Below are positions 54,034 to 60,000 of a DNA stretch of 60,000 nucleotides, piece by piece. Within the stretch, counting starts at the first letter, position 1, and every line of letters begins with the position of its first letter. Made by a program: the position numbers and the translations under genes. The stretch spans positions 2,544,001-2,604,000 of the forward strand of contig CM060731.1 of the NCBI GenBank assembly GCA_030704615.1, given 5' to 3'. The stretch comes from Takakia lepidozioides (Eukaryota > Streptophyta > Takakiopsida > Takakiales > Takakiaceae). Under the pieces are notes generated by a model. It was given only the letters and a program-made list of their open reading frames with translations, did no database searches and had not been told where the DNA came from.

Positions 54034-56380
54034 TGGATCAAACTCACACCAAGAACAACTTTCCAGACTTGTTTGCCATATGGTTATATGGTAACGGAGA
54101 CTTCTAGTATAGCCAAAGCTAGAAAGAAACCCAGGCATATACGAAAGATATTACAGAAGAGAGTTTTGGTTATTGCCACATTAAATGAAATGAAAGACAT
54201 GGGACATGAGTGATGAAAGAGAAGATAGACTCTAGAGATATTCAGCAAAAAGAGAAAGCTATCTGAAAGCTAATTATCTATATCTTTGGGAGAGAGGAAT
54301 AGACATAGGGGAATCATCTGGACCTCTCACACCATTAAGATCAGAGAGTACATCACCCATACCGGAAGAACTAGAGTTGGATGCCACTCCTTCTTTTTCT
54401 TTGCAAGAAAGATTAAGGGAATTGGTACGGGAAGAAGATCAATCACGAGGTGAAAGATCTGAGGTACATCCCTGGATAAAAGATTTGACAGAAATCTTTG
54501 ATAAGAGTTGGCATGGAACCCCAAAAGCAGGAACTCCAGTTTCTGAAGCGGAAGGTGAAGAAGGAGGAGAGGATGTGGCAGAGCCAACGGAGAGTTCAGA
54601 CTCTCCAACACCATTGCAGTTGAGTTACATGAGTGAAGAAGAAACCTAAGGGCAGAACTTGGAAGATGAAAACAGAGAGAAGAAATTGGAAGAGGAAGAG
54701 TATGAAGAAGTAGACCCAACAGCTAAGGTTGAGACTACAACCAGGACATCCCAACCCGTTGGACCTGGATCAAGTGGAGCACTTGGATCACAGGCCAACG
54801 AAGGTGTCGGCTCAGGGGGATCAGGCGGGCTGCCTGGATCTGGCTCTGGGGGGACAGGGAGTGTGGGAAGTAGTGCAACTGAAGCTGGGAATACTGTGAA
54901 TATTGTGGGGCCAGTAGCAGGGAGTGCTCAAGGTCCACCACTTGGTGGAAGATCCACCACAAAAACAACAGGTCCAGAAGGACCAGCACCAGCAAGGGTG
55001 TCAGCACCTGTCAGTGGGCAGAAGGTAGGGCCACAGATGACATTACAACCAACACGGACAAAACCACATTTTCCAATATATTCAGGAAAAGGGGATCCCG
55101 ATGTACACATTAGCCAATTTGAGCACATGTGTATAGTGAACAATGAGAATGGAGATGATGCCAAGATGAGATTGTTTCCTTGTTCACTTATCAAGAAAGC
55201 AAGTGAATGGTATGCAAGATTCCCTGATAATCATTTCCTCACCTGGAATGGCTTGAATACAGCATTTCGAAATAGGTTCAGGACAAGTAAAACTGAGGAT
55301 GAAGTGTATGGAAGTTTACAACAGTTAAAGCAAAAGAAGCATGAAACTATTGAGGAGTATATGGAAAAGATGGAATTGATGATGAAAAAGCTGACTGCAG
55401 TACCAGCACCAGGTTTACAGAAGACTTGGTTTGTGAGTGGACTAAGACCAGAGTTGCAAAAGAAAGTGGATATGTTACCCCATAATACAGTGGAGGAGGC
55501 ATTTGAAACTGCAAACAGGATTGAGCAATTGGGAATGCTCAGGAGAGAGAAAAGGGATGATGAGGACTCTGAGGATGAGTCAGATGAAGAAGAAGAGCAA
55601 GAACTAAAAAGGAAGAGTAAGAGAAAGGAGAAGTTGAAGAGGGATAACTATGAGAAAAGATTGGAAGAAATCTTGAAGAAGTATGCCACAGAGGCTGCAA
55701 CACATTGGAGGAAGGGTGTATGGTGTGCAAAGTGCCAGAATGAAGGCCATACCACCACAGAATGCCACATGAAGGAGAAACACTGTACTATCTGTAAAAT
55801 GGAAAACCATTCTACTGAGAATTGTTACTATAACAGAAGGACAGTTGCAAGAGAACCTAGGCAAGTAAGGGTGCATCAGGTGCAGCCCCAGCCAAGAAGA
55901 AACAATGATCAGGACCACTATGGTAGGTCTGGTGGTTATAACAATGGCATGGAAGGGAGAGGTAATTCAAGAGGGAATTACCAAGGAAATTCCAGAGGCA
56001 ACTATCAGGGTAATCCAAGGGGGAATTACCAGCCCGGGAATCAGGATTACAGAAATAATCCAAGAGCAGACCAAGGGCGAGGACCCAATGGTGAAGAACT
56101 ATGTTACTATTGTAATCAGCCAGGACATCGCAAGGCAGCCTGTTCATTCTGGATTAGACACCAGAATGAGATGAGAGCTCCTGTGAATGAGGGCCCAGTG
56201 GTGGCAGCTCACATGGTTAGGCCATGTGTTGTACCAAAAGTAAGTATGTACAATGATAGTAACAAGAAGCAAAGCCAAACTAATACCTCCAGTAGTTGAG
56301 GAAGAGGATGATAATGAAGGTGGCAGTGATATGCCTGAAGATGATGAGGCTTGAAGAGATGAGAAGGAACTGCACAAGGA
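54034..56380 (+). pseudogene. Ty3/gypsy Gag, copy 2 (5'-truncated)
   Basis: This is nearly the same as 34692-37045. It starts inside the extra upstream ORF, so LTR and primer site are absent. TAA at 54647-54649 stands where copy 1 has CAA. The capsid, charged coil and three CCHC knuckles (CAKCQNEGHTTTECH, CTICKMENHSTENCY, CYYCNQPGHRKAACS) are intact through 56299. A 4-bp insertion near 56247 shifts the frame, and TGA at 56352-56354 replaces the TGG of copy 1. Position 55420 reads TTA (Leu), where copy 1 has its stop. Confidence 0.85.
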
Positions 56381-58497
56381 AGTGGCAGATACCATAAGGG
56401 AAATGCAGAAGAGTACTGATATTCCTGTGGCAGATTCCTCTGATTCTGATGGAGAAGAAGAAGGGACTGAGGATAAAAGGAAGAAAGAAGATGCAGACAT
56501 GCAGAGTAATGAAGGGGCTTTGGCTGAAGTAATATGCCAGACCAAAGCAAAGATTACCATTGGACAGCTATTGGCTGTGGCACCTTATTGTAGACACAGG
56601 CTGTATCAAGCAATCAATCGAATTGCCCAGGAGACAGGAAACACGGACCTGAACAGCAATGTGACCAGTTATAATGTGAAGCCGAAAGGGCGAGAAACAG
56701 TCATGGACTTTGATGATTCTATGCCAGTAATCCAATTGAGAATTGGAAGCACAGAACTAACTGATGTACTAATAGATGGAGGTTCTCGAGTAAATATCAT
56801 GACAGACCAATTAAGGAAGAAGCTTGGTCTAAATAACATGAAACCAGCCCCATTTACAGTAACAATGGCAGATCAAAGAAGTGTACAGCCATTGGGATTG
56901 ATAAGAGGAGTTAAGATACAGATACAGAAGATGATCTTTCTGATCACAGTAATTGTGTTGAAGATGGATGAAGTCATGGAGGCTTACTCCTTATTATTGG
57001 GACGTCCGTGGCTGAAACAGGCCAGGGTATTCCATGATTGGAATTCTCAGTTACTAACCGTGCATAATGGGATACACGAGATACAAATTACCACAAAGAA
57101 ATCTAGTAGATTACCTGCTACGAGAAGACCTCGAGGGGTCAGAGAGTATGACTGGAGAGGAGGACTGGATGAGGAGCAGGAAGCTACCCTATTTGCTACA
57201 CACCCAGAGTGGGAGCAGGTTGCAGAGATGCGGCTGGAAGGCCTAAGTTGTTTAAGAAGTATATGCTGTGGTGTAGTGACGGCAACACCAATTGAAGAGG
57301 AAACCAGCAGTTACCCATCACAGTTCTATGAAGAAAAAGAAGGAGAAATGGAAATCCTAGAGGAACCAGCCACTGTGAGTTTACAGGATGAAGTGGTGAC
57401 TGGTTGGACAATCACAGCAGATGAGCAAGTGAGGGAAGTGAATGTGGGAACTAAAGAGGAACCGAGGATGGTGAAGGTAGGAGCTGATTTGGAGCCAGAA
57501 TTCTTTGAAGAAGCTAAGAGTTTGTTCATCAAATACAAAGATGTATTTGCTTGGAGCTATGAGGATCTAAAAGGGATACCACCTGAAATTTGTCAGCATA
57601 AGATTGAACTGGAACCAAGGTCAGTACCAATCAAGCAGGCAAGGTACAGAATGAATCCCAACTACGCACAGAAGGTTGGAGAAGAGATCAAGAAGTTGGC
57701 TGAGGCTAAGTTTATATACCCAATAGAGTATACAACTTGGTTGTCACCCATTGTAATAGTTCCCAAGAAGAATGGTAAACTAAGAGTTTGTGTGAACTAC
57801 AAGAAGCTGAATGCTTGTACGAAGAAAGATCCTTTCCCTTTGCCATTCACAGAAGCAGTATTGGACACTGTGGCAGGCCATGAGATGTACTCATTCATGG
57901 ATGGCTTCAGTGGTTATAATCAAGTGCAAGTGGCAGAAGAAGACCAAGGAAAGACAGCTTTCATCACAGGCTGGGGTGCTTATGCATACAAAGTCATGCC
58001 CTTTGGACTTTGTAATGCACCAGCAACCTTTCAGAGAGTGATAAGTGAATCTTTTCATGAGTATCTGGATGATTTCATGCAGGTGTTCTTGGATGATTTC
58101 AGTGTGTACAGCTCTAAGAATGAGCACTTGCATAAATTGGAGTTATGTCTAGCCAGATGCAGGATGAGAGGTCTGGGCCTGAATCCAGAGAAGTGTACTT
58201 TCTGTGTGAACTCAGGGGTGCTTCAGGGACACATTGTGTGTAAGAGGGGACTTCTTGTGGATCCCAGGAAAACATAGGCCATCAAAGCTTCTCCACCACC
58301 AGTGAATGTTAAAAGTCTAAGGAGATTCCTTGGACAAACCAGCTATTACAGAAGATTTGCCAGACGGTATGCACAGATAGCAGCACCATTGAGCAAACTT
58401 CTGAAGAAAGATGGAGTGTTTGCATGGACACCTGAATGTCAACAGGCTTTTGAGGAACTTACATTGTCAGTAACAACTACACCTGTGCTGATTAATG
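56381..58497 (+). pseudogene. Ty3/gypsy Pol (protease, RT), copy 2
   Basis: The 631-codon frame carries the protease (DVLIDGGSRVNIM) and a complete RT: YPIEYTTWLSPIVIVPKKNG, VCVNYKKLNACTKKD, FMDGFSGYNQV, GWGAYAYKVMPFGLCNAPAT and FLDDFSVY with both catalytic Asp. TAG at 58275-58277 stands where copy 1 has GAG. Similarity resumes (SLRRFLGQTSYYRRF) and stops at 58497 inside the RT-RNase H connection, earlier than in copy 1. No integrase follows. The protease Gly after Ser is Arg here (GSR versus GSG), close to the active site. Confidence 0.85.
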
Positions 58498-59048
58498 ACA
58501 TCATGCCAGAAAGGAATGGCCATAAAGCCTCAACAAGATCCTCAACAAAAGAATCTCGTCCCTCCTTGACGATTGGCGTTAGAGTACCATCAAAGGATCT
58601 CGGGTAAGGGTTGAAGACATGGAGAAAGAAATGGGCAACCTCAAGGATACCTTCAAGTCACATTACCAGTGCATAGGAGGGAAGCGGAGGTTCACGGATG
58701 CCAAAACACAGTTGAAAATTGTGAGAAAGGGCTTAGAACTTATCCCGAAGTGTTCCCAAAGACCAACAATGTCTTTAATGTAGAACGGTTGTGTTGAGGC
58801 AATGTAGGCAGGAAGCTTGGTGCAAGTATTCCGACACCAGATAAAGCAAAATTTCCTGACCATATCCTTCGGGAGAAGATATGCCAGAAGAGCCTCAACC
58901 ATATGCTGAACTCCACAGGACCAGATACCCACATGGTAATGGTTGAACGCAAGTTCAAGAAATTCCAAAAGACCTGTACGAGGAACGACATTGTCCCAAT
59001 CGTAGGGAATTTTGGCTTTAGCATGGCCATGCCCACAAATTGATCCAC
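58498..59048 (-). pseudogene. FCP1/SCP-like (HAD family) phosphatase fragment
   Basis: The minus frame reads AKPKFP-type sequence then, after a shift near 58970, EFLELAFNHYHVGIWSCGVQ, HMVEALLAYLLPKD, KFCFIWCRNTCTKLP and YIKDIVGLWEHFG. This matches the middle of an FCP1 homology domain: R-P-G-L-x-E-F-L, V-x-I-W-S, F-x-W, and K-D-(L/I). These enzymes dephosphorylate the RNA polymerase II C-terminal domain and related substrates. The nucleophile motif DxDxT and the C-terminal DDS part are missing. It lies between the broken copy-2 Pol and an LTR. It is either a host-gene piece or a sequence carried by an element. Confidence 0.55.
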
Positions 59049-59202
59049 AAGATCTTAGATAACATCGCCATTTTTTTTACCTAAAGTCTTGTGTATCACA
59101 TTGTAGGAATGTCCATGCACTCAGAATGAATTTGGCTAATCATCTGGGTAGTGTGCCTTACCGGACATCTATCGACTCAAATAAGGATAGTGAAAGGGAG
59201 GA

Positions 59203-59214
59203 CGGGAGGTCTCC
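59203..59214. repeat. GGGAGGTCTCCC box
   Basis: A fifth copy of the inverted box described around 31.1-31.9 kb, extended here to GACGGGAGGTCTCCCGTC (59200-59217), immediately ahead of the purine tract before the LTR. Confidence 0.7.
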
Positions 59215-59218
59215 CGTC

Positions 59219-59238
59219 AAAGGAAAGGACAGGAGATT
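59219..59238 (+). promoter_or_regulatory. Polypurine-tract-like sequence before the LTR
   Basis: AAAGGAAAGGACAGGAGAT lies directly against the LTR start TGTTAGA, as expected for second-strand priming, so the following LTR is probably a 3' LTR. Confidence 0.55.
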
Positions 59239-60000
59239 GTTAGAGGGCTGTCTGGGACTTAGACAGTTTTACGGGTTCTGTGGGGTACCCTTACTTTTGC
59301 GCAGACTTAAGGGTAGTAGACTTAGACAGACACAAGCCTTAGGGGTGGCAGACAGGCTCACATAGTCAACAGTCACAGGCTTATACAGCCTGACACATAC
59401 TGTCACAGTCAGACACAGCCTAACATAGCCTGACATAGCTTTACATAGCCTGATACAGCCAGTCACAACCCGACACAGCCAGTCACAGTCTGACATGTCC
59501 AGTCACAGCCCGTCACAGTGTTCACAGGCAACTGTCATCACGGGAAGGAACGACTGTGTGGGAACGACATCTGCAGAGGGAACGTGCATTCTGTCTTGGA
59601 TGACAGTTAGTTAGTTAGGCGGTTGGAACAGCTTGCAGGTAGAATAGGCAGAGTAGCTACATGGAGGGGATCACTTATTGGGGTTACGACGAGCATCAGG
59701 GGGAGAAGCACGATTTGGGGCACAGCGATGGAGAGCATGGTGAAGGAGGGGAGTCGATCTGTTGATGCTTGATACATGCAAGCTGTAGAGATGTATTGTA
59801 GAGCAGAATAGAGACACCAGGGCTTCAGCCTGATACATGATAGATGTTAATCTGATTCCTATTTCATAGTCACACTGTGTAGAGAGACCTGAATGAAGCT
59901 GTGGAATGAATGCTTAAGTAGATGGAACATGGTAGATTGCAGAAGCAATCTGATACTTAAACCTAGGCAGTAAGGTAACTTACTAAACATGAATGCAAGA
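59239..60000 (+). repeat. LTR of the same Ty3 family, cut by the window end
   Basis: It starts TGTTAGAGGGCTG and follows the LTR at 33380 through the CACAGCC decamer block (59385-59520) up to a point matching about 34110, then the window ends. It has diverged from both other LTRs by substitutions and by the number of decamers. Confidence 0.8.

Noticed and set aside
1-60000. tRNA, rRNA and riboswitch candidates
   Set aside because: By eye I found no cloverleaf with intact A and B boxes and no rRNA segments; a tRNAscan or Infernal run would be needed to be sure.

Overview
The window reads as nuclear DNA of a streptophyte green alga with a large, repeat-packed genome. A Chara-like charophyte is my best guess, an inference from overall character rather than from a marker gene. 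Genes have GT/AG introns, and no bacterial operon structure is present. Almost everything is transposable-element sequence, much of it nested and broken by stops or frameshifts. The only recognisable cellular relics are ribosomal protein L27e exons and an FCP1-like phosphatase fragment.

Layout. 0-1.8 kb: a Ty3/gypsy fragment whose polyprotein carries a DNMT3-like cytosine-5 methyltransferase in frame ahead of the reverse transcriptase. 2.5-3.7 kb: the end of a LINE. 5.7-8.6 kb and 15.7-16.5 kb: two parts of a CACTA transposase. They appear to be separated by a 6.7-kb insertion bounded by inverted CATGAGC-rich termini. That insertion holds a multi-level palindromic satellite (9.1-12.9 kb) and a broken MULE-like transposase (13.1-15.2 kb). 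17.4-18.2 kb: duplicated RPL27e exons. 18.9-24.4 kb: a coiled-coil fragment, chromovirus pieces and an LTR. 24.5-30.9 kb: the 3' half of a minus-strand Ty3 element with a very long reading frame after integrase. 32.2-33.3 kb: a SWIM zinc-finger ORF. 33.4-39.5 kb: the 5' half of the same Ty3 family (LTR, primer site, extra upstream ORF, gag, protease, RT, RNase H). 39.7-40.8 and 46.5-47.2 kb: palindromic arrays flanking a ten-exon gene (41.1-46.3 kb). 47.5-49.1 kb: a head-to-head pair of diverged paralogous genes of unknown function. 51-54 kb: another Ty3 element with a dUTPase-like domain. 54.0-58.5 kb: a second copy of the 34-39 kb element. 58.7-59.0 kb: the FCP1-like fragment. 59.2 kb to the end: the start of an LTR.

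The most notable system is the 39.7-49.6 kb block. Its ten-exon gene appears to join a ParB-like domain to a beta-class (N6-adenine/N4-cytosine type) amino-methyltransferase, an architecture known from bacteria and phages. Arrays of roughly 53-bp monomers, each carrying a perfect or near-perfect palindrome, lie on both sides. The same palindromes also sit inside three of its introns. The paralogous gene pair follows, and the block ends in the same CATGAGC-rich terminus that bounds the 8.9-15.7 kb insertion. I infer, without proof, that these are parts of a palindrome-bearing mobile-element family, one member of which carries a captured DNA-modification gene.
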